A stretch of DNA of 64,000 nucleotides from Bacteroidota bacterium (lineage in GTDB: Bacteria; Bacteroidota; Bacteroidia; NORP154). The stretch spans positions 1 through 64,000 of the forward strand of contig JACZWC010000013.1 in assembly GCA_022572355.1 (NCBI GenBank), read 5' to 3'. Position 1 is the stretch's first letter. Every line of letters starts with the position of its first letter. This document shows positions 32,242 to 42,200 of this stretch, in pieces. Both the position numbers and the translations under genes were made by a program. Below the pieces are notes generated by a model. The model saw nothing but the letters and a program-made list of their open reading frames with translations, did no database searches and was not told the origin of the DNA.

Positions 32242-32316
32242 GGTGGAAGATGGGACTCGAACCCACGACCCCCTGGACCACAACCAGGTGCTCTAACCAA
32301 CTGAGCTACAACCACC
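32242..32316 (-). tRNA. tRNA-His(GTG) with two mismatches in the acceptor stem
   Basis: Cloverleaf on the minus strand: extra 5' G, acceptor GTGGTTG, D-arm GCTCAGTTGGTTAGAGC, anticodon arm CCTGG-TTGTGGT-CCAGG (anticodon GTG), T-arm GTGGG-TTCGAGT-CCCAT, acceptor 3' strand CTTCCAC, then C73. CCA is not encoded. Pairs 5-68 and 6-67 would both be T-T: GTGGTTG needs CAACCAC, or CTTCCAC needs GTGGAAG. The rest is standard. A palindromic insert and a copy of its first 11 bases lie immediately upstream. Confidence 0.88.
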
Positions 32317-32399
32317 ATAATATCATTCCCGATGGTTGTAGCGAAGTTGCCTGTCCGACGTAGCTGCCGAAGGGAGCAAAGGTGGAACCTACAACCACC
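32317..32399. mobile_element. 72-bp palindromic insert plus 11-bp duplication at the 5' end of tRNA-His
   Basis: CTACAACCACC, the complement of the first 11 tRNA bases, occurs at 32306-32316 (in the tRNA) and again at 32389-32399. The 72 bases between (32317-32388) contain GGTTGTAG (32333-32340), which pairs with the second copy to close a hairpin around TGCCTGTCCGACGTAGCTG. The -7 box at 32417 is about 18 bases from the outer copy, so the tRNA start was probably there before insertion. Similar in layout and core sequence to the insert at the tRNA-Arg fragment. Confidence 0.5.
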
Positions 32400-32416
32400 G
32401 TGTAAATATTAAGCGG

Positions 32417-32424
32417 CAAAAATA
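32417..32424 (-). promoter_or_regulatory. -7 box of the tRNA-His locus (TATTTTTG)
   Basis: Exact TAnnTTTG on the minus strand, 18 bases from the outer copy of the tRNA 5' sequence and about 100 bases from the tRNA itself. Confidence 0.45.
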
Positions 32425-32498
32425 GTTAAATATTGTTGGGTAAATAAGACTAACAGCGCGTATTTTTCGTTACATACAGCGCTTGAATCGCATTGTAT

Positions 32499-32506
32499 TA
32501 ACTTTG
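32499..32506 (+). promoter_or_regulatory. -7 box of copA (TAACTTTG)
   Basis: Exact TAnnTTTG, 25 bases before the copA ATG, with AAGGGGAG as a possible ribosome-binding site in between. Confidence 0.55.
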
Positions 32507-32531
32507 CCAGACATTATAATTTAAGGGGAGC

Positions 32532-34691
32532 ATGAGTGGAGACAAACAAGCTATCAGTCTGTCGATTGAAGGGATGACCTGCACAAATTGCGCTCAATCA
32601 ATTGTTAATGCGATAGAAAAGGCTGGCGCAACTGAGGTCGACGTAAATTTCCTCACGGCGGAAGCGCATATTACACTTCCTCAGGGGAAACTTGTAGAAG
32701 ATGTTATAAAAGCAGTTGTAAACGCCGGTTATAAAGCTTCGTCTTTGAAAAATAATCAAGCGGATTCGAATCTGAATATCCACTCTCATGCATCTGGAGT
32801 GGAAAAACGATTTTATTTTTCACTCATATTTACCATTCCGCTCTTTTCACACATGTTTTTACCATTCATCGATATATTGCAAAATCCCATACTACAGCTG
32901 GTTCTGTGCATACCAGTATTCCTGATGGGTTTACAGTATTTTGGAAAGAGCGCATTTAATTCCATAAAGGCAGGAATTCCCAATATGGATGTATTGATTA
33001 CCATGGGCTTCTCGGCGGCATTTTTTTATAGCCTGGCGGGCACAATAATCTTTTTCGGAACTCCTGAAGTACACAATTATCTCTTCTACGAAACAGCAGC
33101 TACCATAATAACCCTGGTAATGCTAGGTAATGTAATAGAACATAGATCGGTTGATCAGACTACAACCGCTATTGCCGAGTTAAGCAAAATTCAGCCCATT
33201 ACGGCAATGCGCGTACAAAATATCGGAAATGAAGAGAAGATAGAACAGATCAATTATGATCAAATATCTGTGGGCGACATATTGCTGGTAAATGAAGGAG
33301 AAAAAGTGCCTGCTGATGGGAAAATCCATTGGGGCGAATCCCTAATAGATGAATCCATGGTTTCGGGTGAAAGTGTTCCGGTATCGAAGCGTACAGCTGA
33401 CTTCGTGATTGGAGGCACCCTCGTAATTGAGGGCAGTATCAAGATTGAAGCGACCGGCCTTGGAGATGACAGCGTGCTCTCCAAAATCATAGACCTGGTT
33501 AAAAAGGCCCAGCAGAACAAACCTGATATTCAACGGCTTGGCGATACTATCAGCAATATATTCGTACCGGTAGTTATCGCGATCTCAATCGGTACGTTCT
33601 TAGTTTCTTTCTTCGTTTTTGGAATCGACGCCCAAAAGGCCATCATGAGCAGTATTGCAGTACTGGTAATCTCATGCCCTTGTGCCATGGGCCTCGCAAC
33701 ACCGACTGCAGTCATGGCTGGAATTGGCCGGGCGGCGAAAAATGGAATACTAATTAAAGGCGGAGCGGCATTAGAGGAATTCGCCAAAGTGAAGACCATC
33801 GTCTTTGACAAAACAGGAACATTGACCACCGGCAAATTTCGAGTTTCTGAAATTCAGCACTTTGATGAAGCCTCTGAAAAAGAGTTCATAGATGTAATAT
33901 ATAGCCTGGAATTACACTCCACACATCCAATAGCCAAATCTTTAGTCAATGAATTTCGGGACAGAGCAGAGACGATAGAATTTGAAAATGTGGAGGAGCA
34001 AAAGGGATTGAGTATTTCAGGAACAGACCAGGATGGAAACAAGTACATTCTCGGCTCATATCAGGCCGCTAAAGCGCATACAAGTGATGATTCCAAATGT
34101 TTATACCTATTAAAGAACGATAACCTAATCGCACAATTCGATATATCTGATGAGATTAAAAGGAATGCTCAAACATTGGTAGAATCCCTTCTAAAGCAGG
34201 GCATTGAACCGATTTTACTCAGTGGAGATACGAAAAAGAAGAGTGAAGAGGTAGGAAATAAAATAGGAATCCGGAAAATTTTTGGCCAGCAAACGCCTTC
34301 CAATAAATTGGAAACTATCGAAAAGCTAAATCAAAAAGCTGTAACCGCTATGGTAGGTGATGGAATCAATGATGCTCCAGCGCTATCGACTGCTTCGGTC
34401 GGCGTATCATTGGGAAATGCTTCGCAAGTTGCTATTGAATCAGCACAGATAATTCTACTTAGAGGCAATGATTTATCCAGCGTTAATGAAGCGCTGCAAA
34501 TAAGCAAGCACACTTATCTTACCATAAAGCAAAATCTATTCTGGGCGCTGGCATACAACGTAGTGGCAATTCCTATAGCAGCCATGGGATTTTTGAATCC
34601 GATGGTGGGTGCACTGGCCATGGCCTTTTCAGACATAGTGGTAATCGGTAATTCCATCCGTCTAAAAACCAAAAGAATCAACTTAAGTTAA
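32532..34691 (+). CDS. copA: Copper-translocating P1B-type ATPase
   Basis: 719 residues. One N-terminal heavy-metal-associated domain has Cys17 and Cys20 in GMTCTNCAQS. The transmembrane metal site is CPC in SCPCAMGLATPT near 382-384. Phosphorylation Asp is in DKTGTLTTG near 426, with the HP motif in STHPIAKSL and the hinge GDGINDAPAL. It exports Cu(I) from the cytoplasm, in some relatives for cytochrome oxidase assembly. It is followed 7 bases later by a glycosyltransferase gene, so copper export and glycan genes may share a transcript. Confidence 0.93.
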   Translation: MSGDKQAISLSIEGMTCTNCAQSIVNAIEKAGATEVDVNFLTAEAHITLPQGKLVEDVIKAVVNAGYKASSLKNNQADSNLNIHSHASGVEKRFYFSLIFTIPLFSHMFLPFIDILQNPILQLVLCIPVFLMGLQYFGKSAFNSIKAGIPNMDVLITMGFSAAFFYSLAGTIIFFGTPEVHNYLFYETAATIITLVMLGNVIEHRSVDQTTTAIAELSKIQPITAMRVQNIGNEEKIEQINYDQISVGDILLVNEGEKVPADGKIHWGESLIDESMVSGESVPVSKRTADFVIGGTLVIEGSIKIEATGLGDDSVLSKIIDLVKKAQQNKPDIQRLGDTISNIFVPVVIAISIGTFLVSFFVFGIDAQKAIMSSIAVLVISCPCAMGLATPTAVMAGIGRAAKNGILIKGGAALEEFAKVKTIVFDKTGTLTTGKFRVSEIQHFDEASEKEFIDVIYSLELHSTHPIAKSLVNEFRDRAETIEFENVEEQKGLSISGTDQDGNKYILGSYQAAKAHTSDDSKCLYLLKNDNLIAQFDISDEIKRNAQTLVESLLKQGIEPILLSGDTKKKSEEVGNKIGIRKIFGQQTPSNKLETIEKLNQKAVTAMVGDGINDAPALSTASVGVSLGNASQVAIESAQIILLRGNDLSSVNEALQISKHTYLTIKQNLFWALAYNVVAIPIAAMGFLNPMVGALAMAFSDIVVIGNSIRLKTKRINLS

Positions 34692-34698
34692 GCAATCA

Positions 34699-35751
34699 AT
34701 GAAATACGCTGTGTTCATTTCATCCGGCTTAGGCGATGCTGTACTGATGGTTCCGCTCGTAAAGAAATTAAAAGAAGATGGAAAAATAACAGGATTCTTT
34801 GATCCAACATTCCAGTGCCAGCAGCTTTTTGATGACAACGATCTCTTTGAGAAAATCATTCTATTGAGAAGAAATACCGACTACGTTAAAACGTTGATCA
34901 AATACAAAAACAAATTTGATATTTCTTTCCTCAACTATTTTTCCGCTACCCGAAAAAACCTGCTTCTGGCGGTGAGTTTGTCAAAAGAGACGAGAACAAA
35001 TAAGCTGCCCAATATTTTGCCGGGAATAAAGAAATCAAATATCAATTTCATTGAGCCGAAAAAGGGCATTCACGATGCAGAACAAAATTTAAGACTCCTC
35101 GATTTGAATGACCAACATATTACATTAAATGAAAAGGACTTTACTATTGATTACACAAGAGAAAAGTCATCTGAAGAAACCCTTGATATTCCCAATGCTC
35201 CTTACCTTGCCATACAAATCTGTTCGGCTAATAACATACACCAATATAAAAACTGGCCAATGAACTATTGGATAGAACTGTTGAAATTGTTGAGTAAACA
35301 GTATGAGGAGTTCCATTTCGTGCTTATTGGAGATGCTAATGAGTCTTCTCTTGCATCTCAAATAGTGGAAAGCGATATCGAGCGGGTACATTCGCTGGTG
35401 GGTTGTACTTCAATCTCAGAATTGACCTCGATCATTAGAAACAGCCGCCTCTTTATAGGACTGGATGGAGGGCCCATGCACATTTCAGTATCTCAGGGGA
35501 CACCGACTTTTACAATATGGGGAGCATCTGACTATAATTTGTATGGATATCAAGATATAAATAAGGAAAATAACCAAATAGTTTACAAAGAAATTTCTTG
35601 TCATCCTTGTAATTCATGGATAGCCCCAAATACTTCACGCGTGATGGATCCGCAAGAGTGTCCGGATTTTGCATGTATAAGATCGTTAAACCCTGAAACA
35701 GTCCTTTCGAAACTTATTCCTTTTGCCAATCGAATACTAAATTCAACTTAG
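34699..35751 (+). CDS. Glycosyltransferase family 9 (heptosyltransferase-like)
   Basis: 350 residues with the GT9 two-Rossmann layout: GLGDAVLMVPLVKKLKE at the N-terminus and the C-terminal donor-site motif FIGLDGGPMHISVSQGTPTF near 252-271. GT9 enzymes add heptose or related sugars to lipopolysaccharide cores. It ends 1 base before the asparagine synthase gene. With that gene and the flippase it forms a small glycan assembly set; the sugar is unknown. Confidence 0.85.
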   Translation: MKYAVFISSGLGDAVLMVPLVKKLKEDGKITGFFDPTFQCQQLFDDNDLFEKIILLRRNTDYVKTLIKYKNKFDISFLNYFSATRKNLLLAVSLSKETRTNKLPNILPGIKKSNINFIEPKKGIHDAEQNLRLLDLNDQHITLNEKDFTIDYTREKSSEETLDIPNAPYLAIQICSANNIHQYKNWPMNYWIELLKLLSKQYEEFHFVLIGDANESSLASQIVESDIERVHSLVGCTSISELTSIIRNSRLFIGLDGGPMHISVSQGTPTFTIWGASDYNLYGYQDINKENNQIVYKEISCHPCNSWIAPNTSRVMDPQECPDFACIRSLNPETVLSKLIPFANRILNST

Positions 35752-35752
35752 G

Positions 35753-37750
35753 ATGTGCGGCGTATCCGGAATAGTAAAATTTTCCAGGCAGGAGTTTGAT
35801 ATGGTCAAATCCCTCAAAGCGATGAACGATGTGCTGCGTCATCGTGGACCGGACGATGAGGGATATATTTTCATTAACAATGATACAACAACGTTAGCCG
35901 GTGGAATCGATTCTCCAGAAGCCGTGTTGAATGGAAATGGAGATTATCTACCAACCCAATTGATTGATGATGTGTCCGGAGATTTTTTAATTGGCCTGGG
36001 ACATAGAAGATTATCCATCCTTGACCTGAGCAGTGCGGGACATCAGCCAATGTGTGCAGATCCTGATACCTGGATAGTATTTAATGGAGAAGTTTACAAT
36101 TACCTGGAGATACGAGAGGAATTGAGAGAGAAAAACTATTCATTCTCCACTTCTACAGATACAGAGGTAATTTTAAAGAGCTATTTGGAATGGGGAATTA
36201 AGTGTGTAGACCATTTTAACGGCATGTGGGCCTTCGTGATTTATGACAAAAAACGAAATCTGATATGGGGGTCGAGGGATATTACAGGAGTTAAGCCGCT
36301 CTATTATTTTGCAAACGAAGAATTCTTTGCGTTTGCTTCTGAACAAAAAGCATTGCTCAAAGCACCATTCGTTGAGAAAGAGATAAATCCATCTGCCGTG
36401 TTTGATCTGTTTGCATTTAATCAGATAGAATCAGAACCTGAGAGCTTCTTCAAAGGAATCCTGGAACTTCCTCCCTCGCACTCTTTTTCCCTTGATTTGA
36501 GCAATAATAAACTGGATATCTGGCGGTATTACAAGCCAGAAATCAACAATAGCAATGTACCATTCACTGAAACTCAAAGTGAAACATATTCGAAAGAGAT
36601 TGAAAAGCTGCTTTTAAATACCATTGAACTGCGACTACGCTCGGATGTCCCTGTAGGTTCATGTCTGAGCGGAGGACTCGACAGTTCCTCAATTGTTTGT
36701 TTAACCGATAAGCTGTTAAAAGAACGCAATGCAGAAAACGTTTCTCAAAAAGTATTTACCACCAGCTTTAAAGACAGCCCATATGATGAGAGTAAATGGG
36801 CACAGGCAGTGGCCGAGCAAACCAAAGCTGAATGGCACCAAACATATCCTACCAAAGACGAATTATTAGAGGATCTCGAAGACCTTGTACATTGTCAGGA
36901 TATTCCACTGATCACCACACGAACCTATGCACAATACCGTGTCATGCGACTGATCAATGAAAACAATATCAAAGTAGTATTAGATGGGCAGGGAGGTGAT
37001 GAATTGTTCAGTGGATACCACCACCACTATTTTCCATTTTGGATGGGATTACTCAGACAGGGGAGATACAATACACTGATAAAGGAGATGAGAAGTACAA
37101 AAACACTACCCGGTGTAATGAAATACTTTTTCAAAAGTTATGTAAAAAATGAGATAGCTCCAATGATTCCTTCTGGAATAAAACCTGGAATCCATAAAAT
37201 GAAATTCAATGAAATGAATTTTTTGAGCAAAGACTTTTTTCATGCCAATAAAGGCCGTTACAAAAAAGAGAATCACGCACCGGTCAAATCGCTTAACCAC
37301 ATGCTCAGTCACGAATTTTATTCGGGGCCTCTAAAATATCTCTTACGCTGTGAAGACAGGTGTTCTATGAGATTCTCCGTGGAATCCAGGACTCCGTTTT
37401 CAGATGACAAGCATTTAATCTCGCACTTATTTAGTATTCCCTCAATATATAAAATTCACGGTGGAGTAACTAAGAGTCTGCTGCGGAAATCTATGCGCAA
37501 TCACATACCAGAGGCCATTGCCAACAGACAGGATAAAATGGGCTTTATGACTCCAAATAATGAATGGATTAGCGAAATAAAAGACGAGGTAAAACACTAT
37601 TTTGAGGCCGATACAACCGGATATCTTGACAAGAATTTAATCATGAAAGAATACGACAACTATTTTAACCCTCGTTCACAAGAAGAAAATTTCAGGATAT
37701 TTAAATTCATGAGCTTTGTGATTTGGCTGAAAGTATTTGATCTTAACTAA
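35753..37750 (+). CDS. asnB: Asparagine synthase (glutamine-hydrolysing) type amidotransferase
   Basis: 665 residues. The Ntn-type glutaminase domain starts at Cys2 (MCGVSGIVK), with LRHRGPDDEG and NGEVYNYLEIREELR. The synthetase domain has the PP-loop SGGLDSSSIVCL. The length is typical of AsnB-like enzymes found in surface polysaccharide clusters, which often amidate uronic acids rather than make free asparagine. Here it lies between a GT9 gene and a flippase, which favours that role (inference). Its end overlaps the in-frame upstream part of the next frame. Confidence 0.85.
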   Translation: MCGVSGIVKFSRQEFDMVKSLKAMNDVLRHRGPDDEGYIFINNDTTTLAGGIDSPEAVLNGNGDYLPTQLIDDVSGDFLIGLGHRRLSILDLSSAGHQPMCADPDTWIVFNGEVYNYLEIREELREKNYSFSTSTDTEVILKSYLEWGIKCVDHFNGMWAFVIYDKKRNLIWGSRDITGVKPLYYFANEEFFAFASEQKALLKAPFVEKEINPSAVFDLFAFNQIESEPESFFKGILELPPSHSFSLDLSNNKLDIWRYYKPEINNSNVPFTETQSETYSKEIEKLLLNTIELRLRSDVPVGSCLSGGLDSSSIVCLTDKLLKERNAENVSQKVFTTSFKDSPYDESKWAQAVAEQTKAEWHQTYPTKDELLEDLEDLVHCQDIPLITTRTYAQYRVMRLINENNIKVVLDGQGGDELFSGYHHHYFPFWMGLLRQGRYNTLIKEMRSTKTLPGVMKYFFKSYVKNEIAPMIPSGIKPGIHKMKFNEMNFLSKDFFHANKGRYKKENHAPVKSLNHMLSHEFYSGPLKYLLRCEDRCSMRFSVESRTPFSDDKHLISHLFSIPSIYKIHGGVTKSLLRKSMRNHIPEAIANRQDKMGFMTPNNEWISEIKDEVKHYFEADTTGYLDKNLIMKEYDNYFNPRSQEENFRIFKFMSFVIWLKVFDLN

Positions 37751-37793
37751 TCGCAGCAATTGGATAATCACCAAAGCAAGAAACGATTCTTCC

Positions 37794-39071
37794 ATGTTTA
37801 AAAAGATCTTTTATACACTTTCTGCGAAGTCCTTTACAAGTTTTCTGAGTCTGGTAATCGTGATAGTGACGGCGCGTTACCTGGGAGCTGAGGGAAGAGG
37901 CGTTATCAGCATATTCATTCTCAATGTAGCCTATGTATTGATGTTCATTGAATTTGCAGGCGGAGGTGCTTTGGTTTACCTTCTGCCAAGATTCAATTTT
38001 TATCAACTGATAATTCCAGCTTATGGATGGGCCTTCATTTGGGCTGGTTTGGTGTCGACCCTATTTTCTGTAACTGGCCTCTCACCCCCCGAATATCACA
38101 TACACCTCTTTTTCATTTCCCTGATCCATGGACTAACTGCCATCAACTCTGGCATGCTGCTTGGATATCAAAGAATAAAGGCGCATAACATCAGCGGTAT
38201 CGTTCAAGTATTGGTACTGTTAGCAGCCTTTTATACACTACTTGAGTACTATCATATATTAAATTTTGATGCTTATCTCTACGCACTTTACTTGAGCTTC
38301 TTGTCAGGTTTGGTTATCACTTCCATTTATTTATTCAAAGAAATACAGCCTGTTGCAACACAGCGTTTTAGAATTGTAATAATAGAAATGTTCTCCAAGG
38401 GTTTCTTCGTTCAAATTGGAAACTTATTACAATTATTCAATTATCGATTGAGTTATTATATACTCGAGTTTTACTTTGGTTCTGCATCTGTCGGAATATA
38501 TTCGACCGGCGTATCATTAGCTGAAGCTTTATGGCTCATATCAAAAAGCACTGCATTGGTTCAATACGCCAGAATTTCCAATTCTACAGATGCAGAATAC
38601 AACAGGTCATTGACGATCAAACTTGTAAAATTCACTTTCATAGCAACGGTAGCCCTGCTCATTCCTTTTTTGATACTTCCTGAGCGTTTTTACATAATGC
38701 TATTCAAACATGCGGATTTTGCTGAGGTAAAGCAAGTAATCATATACCTTTCCATCGGAGTAGCTACATTCAGTGTTTCCGGAATGTTCAGCCATTTTTT
38801 CTCTGGAACAGGAAAATTCCATATCAATACTTTGGCCTCCGGTATTGGGTTTATCATCACAGTGGTGGCTGGAATAATTATTATTCCAAGATATGGAATA
38901 TTAGGGGCCGGAATAACTGCCACATTTTCATACCTGGCTATTACCATTTATCAGTTGGCAATCTTCTGCAGACAAACGTCCACGGGTTTATCCGAATTTC
39001 TTCCCAATAGAGATGATCTGGCACTGATCAGGGAAGAAATTCGAAAATTTATCGACCGAAAACCAGTCTAA
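37794..39071 (+). CDS. Polysaccharide flippase (Wzx/MATE-like)
   Basis: 425 residues from MFKKIFYTLSAKSFTSFLSL, the typical Wzx N-terminus; the in-frame start at 37737 would overlap asnB. About 12-14 membrane helices are visible (VIVTARYLGAEGRGVIS loop, VLVLLAAFYTLLEYY, GFIITVVAGIIIIPRYGI). It would move lipid-linked oligosaccharides across the inner membrane. It is the last gene of the copA/GT9/asnB run; no terminator is obvious after it. Confidence 0.85.
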   Translation: MFKKIFYTLSAKSFTSFLSLVIVIVTARYLGAEGRGVISIFILNVAYVLMFIEFAGGGALVYLLPRFNFYQLIIPAYGWAFIWAGLVSTLFSVTGLSPPEYHIHLFFISLIHGLTAINSGMLLGYQRIKAHNISGIVQVLVLLAAFYTLLEYYHILNFDAYLYALYLSFLSGLVITSIYLFKEIQPVATQRFRIVIIEMFSKGFFVQIGNLLQLFNYRLSYYILEFYFGSASVGIYSTGVSLAEALWLISKSTALVQYARISNSTDAEYNRSLTIKLVKFTFIATVALLIPFLILPERFYIMLFKHADFAEVKQVIIYLSIGVATFSVSGMFSHFFSGTGKFHINTLASGIGFIITVVAGIIIIPRYGILGAGITATFSYLAITIYQLAIFCRQTSTGLSEFLPNRDDLALIREEIRKFIDRKPV

Positions 39072-39126
39072 ACCTGCCGTTTACTCAATGTGGAGCAAGA
39101 CTATTGGAGATTCCAAATTAAAATCT

Positions 39127-39134
39127 TAAATTTG
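39127..39134 (+). promoter_or_regulatory. -7 box candidate (TAAATTTG)
   Basis: Exact TAnnTTTG match 76 bases before the start of the surface-protein gene at 39211. Confidence 0.3.
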
Positions 39135-39210
39135 TGTCCCAATCCAAATAATCAGGGAATATTTCTTGTCAAAGCCGATAAAAGCATTTAAATAACTCAA
39201 AAACATCACC

Positions 39211-42200
39211 ATGAAAAAACTATTACTCTTTTGCCTTGCACTCAGTACCGGATTCTGCATAAATGCGCAAACCGGTAACTTCGCTAAGAACAGTAAGTTT
39301 CCGAAAGTTTCAAACTCACTAAACCAGCCTCGAGTATATGATAATAAGAAAATTACCGGAAATGAGGTAAATAATGGCAATGCAGTTTTTGTGAAGGGGC
39401 CAGTGGCAAATCCATATTCAAATGGTGCACCCTATGTAAAGGTAGCCAGTGTAGATACGGTTATTGGAGTTACCACTTATGATTTGCAGTCAAATTCTGC
39501 TGTTATGGAGAGAATTCTCAATAACGGCGATGGGACCATGTCAGCATGCTGGACATACAGTGAATCATATGACATTGCTGCAGCTGATAGAGGAACAGGA
39601 TATAACTATTTTGATGGTCTTGTATGGAATGCTGTACCAAATGCCAGAATAGAAGCAGAAAAGACTGGATGGCCTAACATCGGGATTACCAGTTCTGGTT
39701 CGGAAGTATTCATATGTCACAATATTGCTCAGGGAAAATTAACCATGGGTGACAGAGGAACTGTAGGATCAGGTTCTTGGTCTTTGCAGAACTTTACTAC
39801 TGGTGATATGGTTTGGAATAGAATATCCGTAGGTGGCGCTAATGGAACGACAATACACAATATTTCGCTTTGGGATCCTTTTGGGGCTCCTTATCCCCCA
39901 ACTGGTGTACAATCTCAAATGCTCTATTATCGCTCGCTTAATGGCGGTGTCACATGGGATGTTCAAGACTTTGTTATTCCTGGTTTGGATCAAACCAACT
40001 ACAACAATTTTGGAGGTGACTCCTATCACATGTCCCGCTCAAATGGTGATACAGTTGCTGTGGTTTATTTCGGTGATCTAAACGACGTAATCTTGGCAAA
40101 ATCAACGGACAATGGTGACAGCTGGGCAATTACATCGATCATAGACGTCTTCCCAGGAAATGTTATGTACGATGCAGCATCTAATAACCTCACTGGTAAC
40201 GTAATCGGAATTTCAGATATAACTGGAAACGGACAACCTGATACAATTACCAGTAGTGATGGAGCTGGTTGGGTATTGCTGGACCACAGCGGAATGGCAC
40301 ACGTTTTCTTTGGTGTTATGCGATATTTTGATGATGTAGCAGGTGATGACCAATGGTCATATTTCCCTTTTACCAATGGTCTTGCATATTGGAATGAAAG
40401 TTTTGGAACAAGACCACCAATTGTGATTGCAGGCTCTGAAGACTTGGACAATAGTGGTGTATTGGATATTATAGACGTTGGTGCCTATTTTCAATCTTTA
40501 TCGGCATTTCCCAGTGCTGGAATCGCCGATGACGGATGTATATACATGGCTTATTCAGTAGTAATGGAAAACCTCGATCAGGGAACTCAGAACTACCGGC
40601 ATGTGCATGTTATCAAGTCATGTGACAATGGCTGTAGCTGGTCTAATCCTGTAGACTTTACTCCTGGATCTGGATTTGAAGAAAACGTTTATCCTTCTAT
40701 GGCAGGTTATGTGGATAACAATGTAGATATTATTTACATGAGGGATTTTGAACCGGGAATAGCTGTGAATGGAGATATGGATCCGTGGGTACTGAATGAA
40801 ATTGTTCACCTTCAAATTCCTGTCGTGGACATAAGTGACTCCATGGTTGTTTGTACAGGATGGGTAACTGGCGATTCGCTATTTTGCCCTGGTGACTCAG
40901 TCTTATTGACAGCAACTTGCGGAAAAACTTTCGCATGGATGCCTGGAGGGGAAACGACTCAATCTATTTGGTACAGTGGAGCATATGGCGCCGTAACCTG
41001 TGACATCACAACGGATTGTGGAACTGTTATCAGCGGAACAATTACAGTGGATCAGCCTGTTGGGATATCTCCAATTGTCACAATTTCTTCTACAACATTA
41101 GAAATGTGCAATGGTGATTCAGCCTGGATTACCGCTAGTTCTAATGCAGGGGGTACATTTTTATGGACTCCGGGTGGTGCGACAACCATGACAATTGCTA
41201 CTGATAGCGTGGGTACTTACAGTGTAAACGTTGCAAATTGTGGTGGAAATACGGATACATCCATTACAATTCTGGAACCGGTTGAAGCGCCAACATACAC
41301 AGTTAGTGCAACTCAGACAGTCATGTGTAGTGGAGATACATCAGTATTGTCGGTGTCTACAGTTTCTCAAGGAATGTACATTTGGTCCACTGGAGATACA
41401 GCTCAAATGATTTCCGTAATGGATACCGGTACGTATTGGGTAATCGTCTCAAACTGCGGTGGTGCTGATACTGATACAGTAAATATTGTTATTCCCAGTC
41501 CACCTACAGCGACAGTAACTGGCAACGATCCGTTCTGTTATGGCGATACACTCACGCTGATGGCAGGAACTGAATTCAGCGCAACATACGTCTGGTCAAA
41601 TGGTGACTCAACTCAATCGACCATGATTGATACCATTACGACTATTACCTTAACTGTATCGAATTGCGGAGGGGATGCAAGTATCAATGTAACAACTTCA
41701 TTTGTATTAGTTCCTACAGTTAGTGTAACTCCCAATCCCGATCCTCCACTCCCATTTTGCGATAATGGAGGAGCGACAAAAGTTTACTTAACTGCCTTTC
41801 CATCCGGAACCGTGCCTTTTACATTCAAATGGTCTAACGGCGATACTATACAAGGGGTCGAGTTGAGCGCTACAGCTGAATCGGGTGACTACTATGTAAC
41901 CGTTTTCAATTCCTGTGGTGATTCGGTAAGGTCGGACACAACAACAGTCACTATTCATCCTGCAATAACTGTTGCTACTGTTATAATTACAGAGGCTTCT
42001 ACAGGCACAGCCGCCGATGGTGGAATCACTACTTCAGTTACTGGTGGCGTTCAACCATACACCTATGTATGGTCTCCCACCAGCGCTATTGGACCCGATC
42101 CAACTGGATTGGTGACTGGAACATACGGCCTTACCGTAACGGATGCGAATGATTGTCCGGCTACATTATCCGCCTTTGTTCCAATTTTTGTAGGTATTTC

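Noticed and set aside
37737..37793. Longer start for the flippase gene
   Set aside because: It would overlap asnB and adds polar residues not seen at Wzx N-termini; ATG at 37794 gives the usual start.
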